Source of the DNA: Nesterenkonia alba DSM 19423
GTDB taxonomy: Bacteria > Actinomycetota > Actinomycetes > Actinomycetales > Micrococcaceae
Assembly: GCF_000421745.1 (NCBI RefSeq)
Contig: NZ_ATXP01000006.1
Span: forward strand, 62,001-126,000
DNA length: 64,000 bases
Reading direction: 5' to 3'
Within the stretch, counting starts at the first letter, position 1. Every line of letters starts with the position of its first letter. A program made the translations under genes and the position numbers. The notes below the pieces were generated by a model. It searched no databases. It was given only the letters and a program-made list of their open reading frames with translations, and was not told the origin of the DNA. Shown here one piece after another: positions 21,086 through 34,568 of this stretch.

Positions 21086-21711
21086 CACCCACCCCGCTGG
21101 GCACCGCCCCCGCCGCTGCACAGTTTCTGGCCGATACCACCCGGCCGGAGATGACCGGTACCTACCTGATGTACCTATGGGTCTCCCTAGGGGTCATCGT
21201 GGTCTTCTGCCTACTGTTGTGGATCGGGTGGCGCGGACGCAAGCGTCGCCAGCAGGGCATCCCCGAACCGGCTGATGTTCCCGCACAGCTGATCGAGACT
21301 GAGCCACAGGCCGCCGCCGAAGGGATGGTCATCGGCACGGTGAAAGCCGAGGACTACCTGGACCGGGTGGCGGTGCATGAACTCGGCTTGCGGACCACCG
21401 GCCGGATCGAAGTCCACGACGCCGGAGTGGCCGTCTTCCGTGCTGGGGCGCGTAACGTCTTCATCGGCACTGAGGACCTCAGCTACGTGCGCACCGACCG
21501 CGGCGTCGTCGGGAAGTTCGTTGAACGCGACGGCGCCATTATCTTCGGGTGGCAGCTGGGCACTGAGGAGGTCGAAACGGCATTCCGACCCCGTCGCGCC
21601 GTAGAGGGGCGTGCCCTGCTCAGTGCCGCCGAGGCCCTGACCCCCCGTCAGACAAATCAAGAGACCCCACACCCCGACCAGACACCTTCCCAGGAGAACT
21701 CCGCCGAATGA
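21082..21711 (+). CDS. Single-pass membrane protein of the pyr operon
   Basis: Conserved membrane protein found between pyrC and carA in many actinobacteria (Rv1382 in Mycobacterium tuberculosis is in this position). One helix at about residues 31-54 ([20 protein letters not shown]) is followed by a basic stretch and a soluble domain of about 130 residues that may be PH-like ([22 protein letters not shown]). Function unknown. Four-base overlaps on both sides tie it to the operon. The 25-residue tail is polar. Confidence 0.75.
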   Translation: MTPTPLGTAPAAAQFLADTTRPEMTGTYLMYLWVSLGVIVVFCLLLWIGWRGRKRRQQGIPEPADVPAQLIETEPQAAAEGMVIGTVKAEDYLDRVAVHELGLRTTGRIEVHDAGVAVFRAGARNVFIGTEDLSYVRTDRGVVGKFVERDGAIIFGWQLGTEEVETAFRPRRAVEGRALLSAAEALTPRQTNQETPHPDQTPSQENSAE

Positions 21712-22935
21712 GTACCGAACCCGCATTACTGGTCCTGGAGGACGGCACTGTCTACACCGGCACCGCCTACGGCGCGGTGGGCACCACCCTGGGAGAGGCG
21801 GTCTTCGCCACCGGAATGACCGGCTACCAGGAGACCCTGACCGACCCCAGCTATGCCCGGCAGATCGTGGTGCAGACCGCACCCCACATTGGCAACACCG
21901 GGATCAACGACGAAGACCCCGAATCCCGGCGCATCTGGGTGGCCGGCTATGTGGTGCGCGATGCCGCCCGCCGGCCCTCCAACTGGCGCTCCGTCCGCAG
22001 CCTGGAGGACGAACTGTCTGCACAGGGCATCGTGGCCATCAAAGACGTCGACACCCGGGCGGTCACCCGCAGGCTGCGGGACCACGGGGCCATGCGCGCC
22101 GGGATCTTCTCCGGGCAGGCCGCCCGCCGCCCCGAGGCTGAACTGCTCACCGAGGTGCGGGAGCAACCGTCCATGGTGGGGGCACGCCTGGCTGAAGAAG
22201 TCAGCATTGACCAGGCATACGTCGTCGAGCCCGCTGACCACGGCTGGGTGGATGCTCACGGCCGCCCCAAGGAGCCGATCGCCACAGTGGCTGCCATCGA
22301 CCTGGGGTTGAAGAACATGACCCCGGTGCGGATGGCTGAACGGGGCCTGCGGGTCCACGTATTGCCGGCGAGCACCACCTTTGCCGATATCGAAGAACTC
22401 CAGCCCGACGGCGTCTTCCTCTCCAATGGGCCCGGAGACCCTGCCACAGCCCCGCAGGTCGGTCTGCTGCGGGAGGTGCTCGACGCCGGCACTCCGGTCT
22501 TCGGTATCTGCTTCGGTAACCAGATCCTCGGCCGGGCGCTGGGCTTTGGCACCTACAAACTGCCGTTCGGTCACCGGGGCATCAACCAACCGGTCATCGA
22601 TCACGCCACCGGGAAGGTGGAAATCACCAGCCAGAATCACGGCTTCGCCGTCGATGCGCCCATTGGGGAGACCGTCACCGCACCTGAGGCGAAGTACGGG
22701 CGGGTCCAGGTCAGCCACTCCAGCCTCAATGACGGTGTCGTCGAAGGACTGCGCTGCCTGGACATCCCGGCCTTCAGCGTGCAGTACCACCCTGAAGCCG
22801 CCGCGGGGCCGCATGACTCCGCGTATCTGTTCGACCGATTCGTCGAACTCATCATCGCCCGCAAGACCGGGAAGCAGGCCACTGGGGCCGATACGCTCCC
22901 GCAGACCACCGCCACCGCAGGAGGACACGAACAGA

Positions 22936-22943
<8 letters not shown>
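21708..22943 (+). CDS. carA: Carbamoyl phosphate synthase small chain
   Basis: Glutaminase subunit that feeds ammonia to CarB. The N-terminal CarA domain has [16 protein letters not shown]; the class I amidotransferase domain has the nucleophile in [15 protein letters not shown] and the His-Glu pair in [13 protein letters not shown]. It has 411 residues with a short polar tail. It overlaps the preceding gene by four bases and carB by eight. Confidence 0.95.
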
Positions 22944-26276
<3,333 letters not shown>

Positions 26277-26280
<4 letters not shown>

Positions 26281-27176
26281 GCGGCGCAGATCAGCAGCCC
26301 TTCGGGGTCCGCCTGGAGGCGGGCCTGCAGCACCGTGGGAAACTCTGCGTAGGTCTCGACCCCCATCCGGAGATGCTCACCGAGTGGGGACTAGGTCACA
26401 ACCAAGCAGGTCTGGAGGCTTTCGGTGCCCGGATCATCGAGGCGGCGGCCTCACGGGTGGCCGTGGTCAAACCTCAGGTGGCCTTCTACGAGGCCTTCGG
26501 CCCCGAAGGTCTGTGTGCTTTGGCGACAACGATCCGCCAGGCGAAAGAGGCGGGCCTGTTGGTGCTGGCCGATGCCAAACGCGGCGATATCGGTTCGACA
26601 ATGCAGGCCTACGCCCAGGCCTGGCTCAATCCCGCTAGTGATTTCGGTGTCGATGCACTCACGGTGAGCCCCTTTCTGGGTTTCGGTTCCCTGCAACCGG
26701 CCATTGAGCTAGCCCGGCACCACGGGGCCGGCTTATTCGTTCTGGCCCTGACCTCCAATCCTGAAGGTCGTGAGGTTCAGTTGGCGTATCACGACGACGA
26801 CGGCACCGGAGCTGGGCCGGTGACAGTCGCCGAAGACATCATCCGGCAGACTGCGGCGGTCAATGCCATCCATGCGGCACAGCCTCCTGCAGGCACCGCG
26901 CAGGGTGCGCCGCTGGGCAGTATCGGACTGGTGGTCGGGGCGACCACCGCTCATCTGGCCGCGGACTACGGTATCGACCTGACCCTCGGCCGGCCTGCCC
27001 TGCTGGCTCCCGGGTACGGGGCCCAGGGAGCCACCGCGGAGACCCTGCGGCGATCTTTCGGACCCGCCTGGGGGCAGGTGCTGGTTAACTCCTCTCGGCA
27101 AATCCTGGAGCACGGTCCCGAACCACGCCGACTCGCCGCCGCGATCGACTCCGCCCAGGAGGATCTGAGCCGATAA
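26277..27176 (+). CDS. pyrF: Orotidine 5'-phosphate decarboxylase
   Basis: Last step to UMP. This is the longer type 2 enzyme of actinobacteria: [12 protein letters not shown] near the N-terminus, [13 protein letters not shown], and the catalytic [21 protein letters not shown] near residue 98. It has 299 residues and a GTG start. pyrD and pyrE are not in the window and must lie elsewhere. Last gene of the pyr run before mihF. Confidence 0.94.
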
Positions 27177-27232
27177 CCCGCTGGTCAGCCACGGTGCAGC
27201 AACCTCACAGCATGCGAGGAGTGTGATGCGCT

Positions 27233-27262
27233 GTTGCCCATGACAGAAATTGGCGCTACATT
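27233..27262 (+). promoter_or_regulatory. Possible mihF promoter
   Basis: TTGCCC (27233-27238) and TACATT (27257-27262) with an 18-bp spacer lie in the 141-bp gap before mihF and would give a leader of about 50 bases. This rests on pattern only. Confidence 0.4.
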
Positions 27263-27317
27263 CTGCCTCAGGCCCATCCGCGCAAGCGGCGTTGAAGACC
27301 TGACAAGGAGAATAACT

Positions 27318-27638
27318 GTGGCACTGCGACAGCTGACCTCGGAGGAACGAGACTCAGCCCGGAAGAAGGCCCTGGCGGCGCGTATCGCCCGTGCGGAGAT
27401 CAAGCGGGACTTCGCCGCGGGCAAGCTCAGCTTCGGCGATGTCATGGGCAAGGCCGATGCCGATGAGGCGATCGCCCGGCTGAAGTGCACTGAACTCCTC
27501 GAGTCGCTACCCGGCGTCGGACGGGTCACTGCCACCAAGATCTGCGAAGAGCTCGGGATCTCCATTAACCGCCGTTTGGGGGGACTCGGGGTCAAACAGC
27601 GGGCTGCCCTGGCCACGCATCTGGCAGAATTGGGCTGA
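27318..27638 (+). CDS. mihF: Actinobacterial integration host factor
   Basis: Nucleoid-associated DNA-binding protein specific to actinobacteria, unrelated to HU-type IHF. Start GTG 27318 follows AAGGAG by seven bases and gives 106 residues; a longer in-frame start at 27234 lacks a ribosome site and adds atypical sequence. The helix-two-turn-helix core [21 protein letters not shown] is the family signature. The ATG of gmk shares the last base of its stop. Confidence 0.94.
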   Translation: MALRQLTSEERDSARKKALAARIARAEIKRDFAAGKLSFGDVMGKADADEAIARLKCTELLESLPGVGRVTATKICEELGISINRRLGGLGVKQRAALATHLAELG

Positions 27639-28234
27639 TGCAGCCACCCTCCACCCGCCCGCGTGTGACCGTTTTGGCAGGACCCACCTCGGTGGGAAAG
27701 TCCACGCTCAGCCGGCACATCCGCACTCACTACCCTCAGGTGCACTTCTCCGTCTCGGCGACCACTCGGCCGCCGCGGCCTGGGGAACATGATGGGGTGG
27801 ACTACCACTTCATCTCACCTGAGCGCTTCGATGAACTCATCAAAGCCGAAGCGTTCCTGGAGTGGGCTACTGTCCACGGTCGGCATCGCTACGGGACACT
27901 GCGCAGCACTGTGGAGCAGGCACTGACCGAGGGTAAACATGTGCTGTTAGAGATCGACCTGCAGGGTGCCCGCCAGGTGCGTCAACGAATGCCCGAGGCA
28001 CAGTTCGTCTTCCTGGCCCCACCGAGCTTCGAGGACCTCGTCGCCCGCTTGACCCACCGCGGCACGGAGGACGAGGAAGAGAGGCGCCGTCGGCTCGAAA
28101 CGGCTAAGATAGAACTTCAGGCCGAATCAGAGTTCGACGTGACGATCATCAATGACGACGTCGACCGGGCCGCGCGGGAGCTTCTGGCTCGCATGGGCCT
28201 CGACGTGACGAACGCCGATCCCGCCACGACCTGA
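27638..28234 (+). CDS. gmk: Guanylate kinase
   Basis: Phosphorylates GMP to GDP. P-loop [10 protein letters not shown] near residue 15, GMP-binding [21 protein letters not shown] near 40-60, [12 protein letters not shown] near 105 and the lid region [17 protein letters not shown] near 150. It has 198 residues. Its start is fused to the mihF stop (TGATG). Confidence 0.95.
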   Translation: MQPPSTRPRVTVLAGPTSVGKSTLSRHIRTHYPQVHFSVSATTRPPRPGEHDGVDYHFISPERFDELIKAEAFLEWATVHGRHRYGTLRSTVEQALTEGKHVLLEIDLQGARQVRQRMPEAQFVFLAPPSFEDLVARLTHRGTEDEEERRRRLETAKIELQAESEFDVTIINDDVDRAARELLARMGLDVTNADPATT

Positions 28235-28289
28235 TGAGAGCCCCGGCCGCAACCGGCCAGGCACCCGACCAACGAAGGACACCGTTTCA

Positions 28290-28583
28290 GTGACTGAGCA
28301 GCTCGAAGGCATCATCGACCCGCCCATCGACTCCCTGAGCACCAAGGCCGAGTCGAAGTACGCGCTGGTGCTGTTCGCCGCCAAACGTGCCCGCCAGATC
28401 AACAACTACTACGCCCAGTTGCACGAAGGCCTCTTCGAGCACATCGGCCCCCTGGTGGATACCAAACTCAACGAGAAGCCGCTGTCCATCGCGCTGCGTG
28501 AGATCAACGAAGACCTGCTGGTCATGCGGCCGAAGACGGCTGTGGTCGAACCTGCTGGCGAGACCGCGGCCGACAACGCCTGA
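28290..28583 (+). CDS. rpoZ: RNA polymerase omega subunit
   Basis: Small subunit that helps fold and assemble RNA polymerase. The 97 residues contain the conserved [23 protein letters not shown] and [18 protein letters not shown] start, 55 bases after gmk, in the standard gmk-rpoZ-coaBC order. Confidence 0.95.
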   Translation: MTEQLEGIIDPPIDSLSTKAESKYALVLFAAKRARQINNYYAQLHEGLFEHIGPLVDTKLNEKPLSIALREINEDLLVMRPKTAVVEPAGETAADNA

Positions 28584-28608
28584 GGCGGACGATACGCCTG
28601 AAAATCCC

Positions 28609-29880
28609 ATGCGCATCGTCCTCGGTGTTACCGCCGGCATCGCCGCCTATAAGTCGGCGCACCTGCTACGGCTCCTCACGGAGGCCGGTCACACGGTCGA
28701 CGTTGTGCCCACGCCGAGTTCCGAGAAGTTCGTCGGCCGGGCTACCTGGGAGGCACTCAGCGGCCGCCCGGTGACCACTGGGGTCTTCGACAGCGTGGAT
28801 ACGGTCCGGCACGTGCGGCTGGGTCAGCAGGCCGATCTGGTGGTGGTCGCACCTGCCACTGCGGACCTGCTGGCCCGAGTGCGGGCCGGAATGGCCAATG
28901 ACCTGCTGACTTCCACCTTATTAGTGACCCGAGCTCCTGTGCTGATGGTTCCGGCCATGCACACCGAAATGTGGCAGCACCCGGCCACTGTGGACAATGT
29001 CGCAGTGCTGCAGCAGCGCGGTCTTGAGATCATGGAACCGGCCACAGGGCGGCTGACCGGGGTTGACTCCGGCGCCGGGCGGATGCCTGAACCCGAGCAG
29101 ATCGCAGCCCGAATCGAGGAGATCCTTTCGGCGAAACCGGCCACGGAGTCAGCCTCTTCGCCAGGCACAGGCCCGCTGACCGGGGCCCGGGTGGTCGTCA
29201 CCGCCGGGGGGACCCGGGAACCCCTGGATCCGGTGCGGTATCTGGGCAATCGGTCCTCCGGCAAACAGGGCATCGCCCTCGCCCGTGCCGCTGCGCGCGC
29301 CGGGGCACGGGTCCAGCTGATCGCCGCAGTCACAGACGGTGGGCTGCCCACCCCGGCCGAAGGTATCGACATCGTCCGGGTGGAAACCACCGCTGAACTC
29401 CGCCGAGCCGTGCTGTCTAGGGCCGATGAAGCCGATGTGCTCATTATGGCCGCCGCGGTAGCGGACTTCCGCCCCGCGGCCAGCTCCCAGACCAAGATCA
29501 AAAAGACTTTCGACGGCGCCCCCGTGATCGAGCTGACCACCACAGAAGACATCCTCGCCGAGACGGTACGGCGTCGCCGAGCAGGGGCCGCCGGCCCGCG
29601 GGTCATCGTCGGCTTCGCCGCCGAAACCGGGGACGAGCACACCGACCCGTTGCAGTTGGCGCAGCAGAAACTGGAACGTAAAGGGTGTGACCTTCTGGTG
29701 CTGAACCGAGTCGGGGAAGGACTGGTCTTCGGCCAGGACAGCACGGAGGTGCATATTCTCTCGGCACCGCAGTATCACGCGGTACTGGGGACAGATCCGG
29801 TCACCCTTCGAGGAACTAAAGATGAGGCCGCCGAGCGCATCGTGGAACATACCGCCACTGTTTTGACCCACCAGGGCTGA
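28609..29880 (+). CDS. coaBC: Bifunctional phosphopantothenoylcysteine decarboxylase/synthetase
   Basis: Two consecutive steps of coenzyme A synthesis. The N-terminal flavin decarboxylase (MRIVLGVTAGIAAYKSAHLLR, PAMHTEMW) occupies about residues 1-180; the C-terminal CoaB domain begins near 190 (VVVTAGGTREPLDPVRYLGNRSSGKQG) and includes the lysine motif TKIKKTFDG. It has 423 residues from ATG 28609. The frame is open upstream within rpoZ but that part is not conserved. Confidence 0.95.
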   Translation: MRIVLGVTAGIAAYKSAHLLRLLTEAGHTVDVVPTPSSEKFVGRATWEALSGRPVTTGVFDSVDTVRHVRLGQQADLVVVAPATADLLARVRAGMANDLLTSTLLVTRAPVLMVPAMHTEMWQHPATVDNVAVLQQRGLEIMEPATGRLTGVDSGAGRMPEPEQIAARIEEILSAKPATESASSPGTGPLTGARVVVTAGGTREPLDPVRYLGNRSSGKQGIALARAAARAGARVQLIAAVTDGGLPTPAEGIDIVRVETTAELRRAVLSRADEADVLIMAAAVADFRPAASSQTKIKKTFDGAPVIELTTTEDILAETVRRRRAGAAGPRVIVGFAAETGDEHTDPLQLAQQKLERKGCDLLVLNRVGEGLVFGQDSTEVHILSAPQYHAVLGTDPVTLRGTKDEAAERIVEHTATVLTHQG

Positions 29881-29967
29881 GGCCCTGTTGACCAGGCAGT
29901 CAGAGGTGGCGACTGCTTCGGCACACACCTGGGTGAGCCGTCGTCGTCGGCTATGACGAATTTCTCA

Positions 29968-29985
29968 CGCGCCGCCCACGGCGCG
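29968..29985. terminator. Hairpin between coaBC and metK
   Basis: CGCGCCG (29968-29974) and CGGCGCG (29979-29985) form a 7-bp perfect stem with a four-base loop. There is no T-run. It may end the coaBC transcript or be an operator, since it sits just upstream of the metK -10 element. Confidence 0.35.
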
Positions 29986-29998
29986 ATGCCCTCAGCGA

Positions 29999-30010
29999 TA
30001 GGATGACCCG
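29999..30010 (+). promoter_or_regulatory. -10 element for leaderless metK
   Basis: TAGGAT (29999-30004) is followed by six bases and the GTG start of metK. No purine-rich ribosome site is properly spaced, so the transcript probably begins at the start codon. Confidence 0.5.
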
Positions 30011-31207
30011 GTGAGTATACGAGACGACCTGCGCCTGTTCTCCTCGGAGTCGGTGACCATCGGGCACCCGGACAAGATCTGCGACCAGGTCTCCGACTCA
30101 ATCCTCGACGCTCTGCTGGCCAAGGACCCCGAATCGCGTGTTGCGGTGGAAGCGCTCACCACCACCGGTCTGATTCACGTCGCCGGAGAAGTCACCACTG
30201 ACGCCTATGTGGAGATCCCCCACATTGTGCGTAACACGCTGCTGGGCATTGGATACGATTCCTCAGCCAATGGGTTCGACGGCGCCCGCTGTGGGGTGAC
30301 GATCTCCATCGGCCAGCAGTCAGCAGAGATCGCTGGAGGCGTCTTCAACTCTCTGGAAGCCCGCACCGGAGAGGCCTCCGATCCCCGTGACGCCCAGGGT
30401 GCCGGAGATCAGGGCATCATGTTCGGCTACGCCACACGTGAGACCCCTTCTTTGATGCCGACGCCGATCAGCCTCGCCCACCGGCTTTCAGCGCGACTGA
30501 CTGAGGTGCGTACCTCAGGGGAACTGGACTACCTGCGCCCCGACGGCAAAACTCAGGTCACCATCGGTTACGACGGGGAGACTCCCGTGAGCTTGGACAC
30601 TGTCGTGGTCTCTAGCCAGCACACGGTAGAGACCACCCAGGCCCAACTGCACGCCGAGATTTCCGAACATGTCATCGCCCCTGTCATCGCCGAGTCAGGG
30701 CTGGATACCGCTGATGTCGATGAGATCATCAACCCTTCGGGGCCCTTTGTTATCGGTGGGCCGGTCGGGGACGCCGGACTCACCGGCCGGAAGATCATCG
30801 TGGACACCTACGGGGGATTCGCCCGCCACGGAGGCGGTGCCTTCTCCGGCAAGGACCCCTCCAAAGTGGATCGCTCAGCCGCCTACGCCATGCGGTGGGT
30901 CGCTAAGAATGTCGTGGCCGCCGGTCTCGCTGGCCGGGCTGAGATCCAGATCGCCTACGCCATCGGCCGGGCCCAACCGGTGGGTATCTACGTGGAGACC
31001 TTCGGTACCGAGCAGGTGGATCCGCAGCGAATCCCGGCTGCCATTCGGGAAGTGTTCGACCTACGGCCCCTCGGGATCATCGAGGATCTGCAGTTGAAGC
31101 GCCCCCTCTACGCCGAGACCGCCAAAAACGGGCACTTCGGACATGACGCCTTCCCCTGGGAGCAGACCAACCGGGTCGAGCAGTTGCGGTCGTTCTTCTC
31201 CGCCTGA
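30011..31207 (+). CDS. metK: S-adenosylmethionine synthetase
   Basis: Makes S-adenosylmethionine from methionine and ATP. All signature segments are present: [27 protein letters not shown] at the N-terminus, [12 protein letters not shown] near residue 135, and the phosphate loop [19 protein letters not shown] near 275. It has 398 residues, the normal length. No SAM riboswitch is visible upstream. Confidence 0.97.
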   Translation: MSIRDDLRLFSSESVTIGHPDKICDQVSDSILDALLAKDPESRVAVEALTTTGLIHVAGEVTTDAYVEIPHIVRNTLLGIGYDSSANGFDGARCGVTISIGQQSAEIAGGVFNSLEARTGEASDPRDAQGAGDQGIMFGYATRETPSLMPTPISLAHRLSARLTEVRTSGELDYLRPDGKTQVTIGYDGETPVSLDTVVVSSQHTVETTQAQLHAEISEHVIAPVIAESGLDTADVDEIINPSGPFVIGGPVGDAGLTGRKIIVDTYGGFARHGGGAFSGKDPSKVDRSAAYAMRWVAKNVVAAGLAGRAEIQIAYAIGRAQPVGIYVETFGTEQVDPQRIPAAIREVFDLRPLGIIEDLQLKRPLYAETAKNGHFGHDAFPWEQTNRVEQLRSFFSA

Positions 31208-31213
31208 ATCGGA

Positions 31214-31250
31214 CTGACGAGTTCTCCGAGGTGGAACGTACTATCAAGAC
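31214..31250 (+). promoter_or_regulatory. Leaderless promoter of priA
   Basis: CTGACG (31214-31219), a 19-bp spacer and TACTAT (31239-31244) end six bases before the priA ATG at 31251. The -10 is good, the -35 fair with a long spacer. Confidence 0.45.
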
Positions 31251-33335
31251 ATGACCAGCGCGGACCCGGAGCCCCCTGCCGGCCGTGCCACCCGCCAGCC
31301 GTTGCTCGACGGCCTGGCCAGCGAGCTGGCCGTCCCGCCGCCGTTGCCCGCCGGTACCGCAGAGCGCCTGCCGGTGGCCCAGGTGCTCTTGGAAAGTCCC
31401 GTCCCACACCTGGACCGGCCCTTCGACTACGCGGTACCCGCGGAGCTGGATACCCGGGTGGTGCCTGGCGGACGGGTCAAAGTGCGGTTCTCGGGGCGGG
31501 AGATGTCCGGTTGGGTTCTCTCCCGCAGTGCGCAACCGGGCACCGCGGTGAAACTGAGCCCCATCAGTAAAGTGGTCTCCGCTCTTCCGCTGTTGGATGA
31601 GGAGATCCGCCGGTTGTGTGAACAAGTGGCGACCCGTTACGCGGGGGTGACCTCTGATGTCATCCGGGCGGCGGTGCCGCACCGGGTTGTGCGGGTGGAA
31701 CGAGAATTCACCGGACTGCAGCCCGGCTGGACCCCACCGGCGGTCCAGCCGTCACCAGTAGACGACATCCCCCACTCCCTGCAGGAGTTCCTCACCCACC
31801 TAGCCTCGGCACATTCCGGCTCACCTGCCGGGCCTCGGGCGGCACTCTGTGGGGTCGCCGGCTTCGGACCTGGTGGCTGGGTAGCCAGCGCCCTGGCCGT
31901 GGTGCAGGCAGCCCTGGTGGGAGGTCACGGTGCTGTGGTTGTGCTCCCCGACCAGCGGGACGTTCAACGGATGGCTAGCCTCCTCCGAGAAGCTCTGGGG
32001 GATGAAGTGGTCGCCGAACTGACTGCTGACCTCGGGCCCACCGCCCGATTCCGTTCCTTTCTGCGGTTGCGCTACGGCACCGCCCAGGTCGCAGTGGGAA
32101 CCCGTTCCGCGGTCTTCGCGCCCGTACAGCGGTTGGGGGTCATCATCATGGTCGACGACGATGAGACCACTCTGAGCGAACCCCGCGCCCCCTACCACCA
32201 CGCTCGGGAGGTGGCCCTCTTACGGACCGTGGACACCGGTGCCGCGATTCTCTTCCTCTCGGGGCACCGCAGCCTGGAAGTCCAACGGCTGGCGGAACGC
32301 GGCTGGCTGGCCGAGCTCACCCCGCCGGCACGCATGCAGCGGCAACAGGCTCCCCGGGTCATCTCCACCCACGACTCCTACCAACTGGAGCACGACCCCA
32401 TGGCCCGGCGTGCCCGAATGCCGGCCGCCGCCTACCGGACCGCCGCTGAGGGGCTGACCACCGGGCCGGTGCTCATCCAGGTGGGTCGGGCCGGCTATGT
32501 CCCTGCGGTGTTGTGCTCCCGGTGCAGCACCCGCCAACAGTGCCCCGACTGCTCCGGTCCACTCAGTCTGCCTGTCCACCACCAGCAATCTGCCACGTTG
32601 CGCTGCCGGTGGTGCGGACTGCACCACCGCCGGCACCGGTGCCCGGAATGCGGTGGAGCCCAGTTCCGCGCCGGTTCGCGTGGAGCTGACCGGACCTCCC
32701 ACGAACTGGGCCGGGCCTTCCCCCAGGTGCCGGTGATCTCATCTACCTCCGACCACCCCGTGGCGGAAGTGGGGCACGCCCCGGCCCTGGTGGTCGCCAC
32801 TCCCGGCCTGGAACCTGTGGCCCCCACCGGCTACAGTGCCGCGGTACTGCTCGACGGGGACGCTCGGCTCAGCAGGGAAGGACTCGATGTGCCCCGGCAG
32901 GTGCTGGCCTCCTGGTTTCGGGCGGCCGGGCTGGTCCGCTCCCAGGAGACTTCCGGTGCGGTGGTGGTCACCGCCGCCGACGAGGAACTCACCGCCGCCC
33001 TGGTGCGTTGGGACCCGATCGGATACGCCCGCCGAGAGCTCTACCGCCGGTTGGAGGTCGGCCTGCCCCCGGCTCGCCGGGTCCTCAGCGTCACCGGGGA
33101 CGCTACCGAGGCTGAGGAGCTCATCGCCCGGGTCCGCCTCCCCGAAGGCCTGGAGTGGATCGGTCCGGCCCCGGTGGAGGGCGGTCACCGGTGGCTGCTG
33201 TTCTTCAGCTACGCCCAGGCTCACCAGGTCATTGCCGAGATGCGCCGAGTGCGTCGCACAGCCAGCGCTTCACCGGCCGGAGCTGGGCGGGCGCTGCGAG
33301 TCGCCGTCGACGACGTCGCTAGCCTCCAGATCTGA
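31251..33335 (+). CDS. priA: Primosomal protein N' (PriA), degenerate helicase
   Basis: PriA-family protein for replication restart. The N-terminal DNA-binding domain (VLLESPVPHLDRPFDYAVP) and the zinc-binding cysteine cluster (CSRC, CPDC, CRWC, CPEC at about residues 422-472) are intact. The Walker A loop expected around residues 203-215 reads GVAGFGPGGW, without the GKT needed for ATP binding, as known for actinobacterial PriA proteins, which are annotated as lacking helicase activity. It has 694 residues. The last 66 bases overlap the 3' end of the convergent hydrolase gene. Confidence 0.9.
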   Translation: MTSADPEPPAGRATRQPLLDGLASELAVPPPLPAGTAERLPVAQVLLESPVPHLDRPFDYAVPAELDTRVVPGGRVKVRFSGREMSGWVLSRSAQPGTAVKLSPISKVVSALPLLDEEIRRLCEQVATRYAGVTSDVIRAAVPHRVVRVEREFTGLQPGWTPPAVQPSPVDDIPHSLQEFLTHLASAHSGSPAGPRAALCGVAGFGPGGWVASALAVVQAALVGGHGAVVVLPDQRDVQRMASLLREALGDEVVAELTADLGPTARFRSFLRLRYGTAQVAVGTRSAVFAPVQRLGVIIMVDDDETTLSEPRAPYHHAREVALLRTVDTGAAILFLSGHRSLEVQRLAERGWLAELTPPARMQRQQAPRVISTHDSYQLEHDPMARRARMPAAAYRTAAEGLTTGPVLIQVGRAGYVPAVLCSRCSTRQQCPDCSGPLSLPVHHQQSATLRCRWCGLHHRRHRCPECGGAQFRAGSRGADRTSHELGRAFPQVPVISSTSDHPVAEVGHAPALVVATPGLEPVAPTGYSAAVLLDGDARLSREGLDVPRQVLASWFRAAGLVRSQETSGAVVVTAADEELTAALVRWDPIGYARRELYRRLEVGLPPARRVLSVTGDATEAEELIARVRLPEGLEWIGPAPVEGGHRWLLFFSYAQAHQVIAEMRRVRRTASASPAGAGRALRVAVDDVASLQI

Positions 33336-34364
33336 GATGAATCGCCGCATCGCGCGGGCCAGCTGAGCGGGTCGCTCGTAGTGGATGAGGTGTCCGGTAT
33401 TGCGCACCAGCTCCATCCGCGCGTGCGGTAGCCGCTGTTGGAGCGCTGCCCGGCCGGCTCGCGTGCTGAGCTGGTCCTTGGCCCCGGCCACTAGCAGCAC
33501 CGGCAGGTTCAGCCGGTCGGCGACCTCGGTCACGGTATGCCGGCTCGAGGCCCGGTAGGCCTGAAGAAGAGTCTGCCGGTCGGTGTAGGTGCCGAAGTAC
33601 CGGTGGTGCTGGTCCTTGACGAAGGCGCGGACCAGCGGATCGTCGTCGACACCGATGGTCAGGTTCGTCACCGCCATGGCGAACCGGGAGCGCAGCAGGG
33701 CATTGCCGCCAGCTTCTGGCAGCAGGCGGCTCAGTGCATAGTAGAGCTCCACTCCACACGCTCCGGGGAGCAACCGTCCGGAAAACACCGGATCACTGAT
33801 CGGGGCACTCAACACCAGTCCCGCCCAGTCCCGCACCCCCGAGGCGATATGCGCGGCGGTGACGATTGTGCCGAAGGAATGCCCGAAGAGCACATCATCA
33901 GTGGTGAAGCCCAGGTGCGCGGCCACCGCTTCGACGAACCGGTGATACGTGCTCAGAGTATGCGGCAGTGTGGCACCGGTGGCCGGGTCGCGGACCGGCT
34001 CGGTGGCGTTGAAACCGGGCAGATCGGGAACGACCACCTCGAACTCCGGCAGGGCATCGACGATCAGTTGCATCCCATGGTGGTCTCCCCGGAAGCCATG
34101 GACGAACATCAGCCGCCGTTGAGACGCCGGTTCAACGGTGGGGGTGTAGTGCCACAGTGCAGTCCGGCATGTAGCCTCTCGACCGTGCCGCGGCGCCGCG
34201 CCATTGCTTCTGGCTGTGTCATCGTCGCCGGCAGGGCCCTCGGCTCCGACTGGCTGGTCTGGCACAGTGAAGCGGAGCTGGACATCACGCCGGGTACCCG
34301 GCCGGTGGGGATAACCGGTCCAGGGGACCGGATCGCCTGTGGTGGCGGGGGCAGAGGAGGTCAC
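33270..34364 (-). CDS. Alpha/beta hydrolase
   Basis: Alpha/beta-fold hydrolase of unknown substrate. The oxyanion strand LMFVHGFRGDHHG, nucleophile elbow FGHSFGT, acid in VAGAKDQLS and histidine in NTGHLIHYERP form a complete triad. The frame is open up to 34562, but that would leave no promoter for the divergent leuS. I choose GTG 34364 (364 residues) because TAGGCT (34373-34378 on this strand) lies eight bases upstream; about 85 low-complexity residues still precede the core domain. The 3' end overlaps priA antisense by 66 bases. Confidence 0.7.
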   Translation of the reverse strand: MTSSAPATTGDPVPWTGYPHRPGTRRDVQLRFTVPDQPVGAEGPAGDDDTARSNGAAPRHGREATCRTALWHYTPTVEPASQRRLMFVHGFRGDHHGMQLIVDALPEFEVVVPDLPGFNATEPVRDPATGATLPHTLSTYHRFVEAVAAHLGFTTDDVLFGHSFGTIVTAAHIASGVRDWAGLVLSAPISDPVFSGRLLPGACGVELYYALSRLLPEAGGNALLRSRFAMAVTNLTIGVDDDPLVRAFVKDQHHRYFGTYTDRQTLLQAYRASSRHTVTEVADRLNLPVLLVAGAKDQLSTRAGRAALQQRLPHARMELVRNTGHLIHYERPAQLARAMRRFISDLEASDVVDGDSQRPPSSGR

Positions 34365-34503
34365 AGGCACCAAGCCTACCGAGCCGGCGTCGTCGTCCCC
34401 TTCAAGGGCCGCTCGGTCCTCGATGAGCTGGTCTGGTCTCGTTGAGGCCGGCCTGATGGGTAGCGGTGTGGTCCGCGGTCGCCGGTCTGATGGCGTAACC
34501 TCA

Positions 34504-34509
34504 TAGACT
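34504..34509 (+). promoter_or_regulatory. Possible -10 element for leuS
   Basis: TAGACT lies 59 bases before the leuS ATG, in the 204-bp divergent gap between the hydrolase and leuS. A transcript from here would have a leader of about 50 bases. No T-box fold is apparent in it. Confidence 0.35.
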
Positions 34510-34568
34510 GTCCCCGACGGTGACCGGGACCCACAGAACCGGGCCTCACCGTCAATGTCCATGACCGC

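Noticed and set aside
29881-30010. SAM riboswitch before metK
   Set aside because: The 130-bp gap holds only a 7-bp hairpin and a -10 element directly before the start; no SAM aptamer core is visible.
34365-34568. T-box leader before leuS
   Set aside because: No AGGGTGGNACCGCG-like T-box sequence or long specifier stem; the gap is short and divergent.
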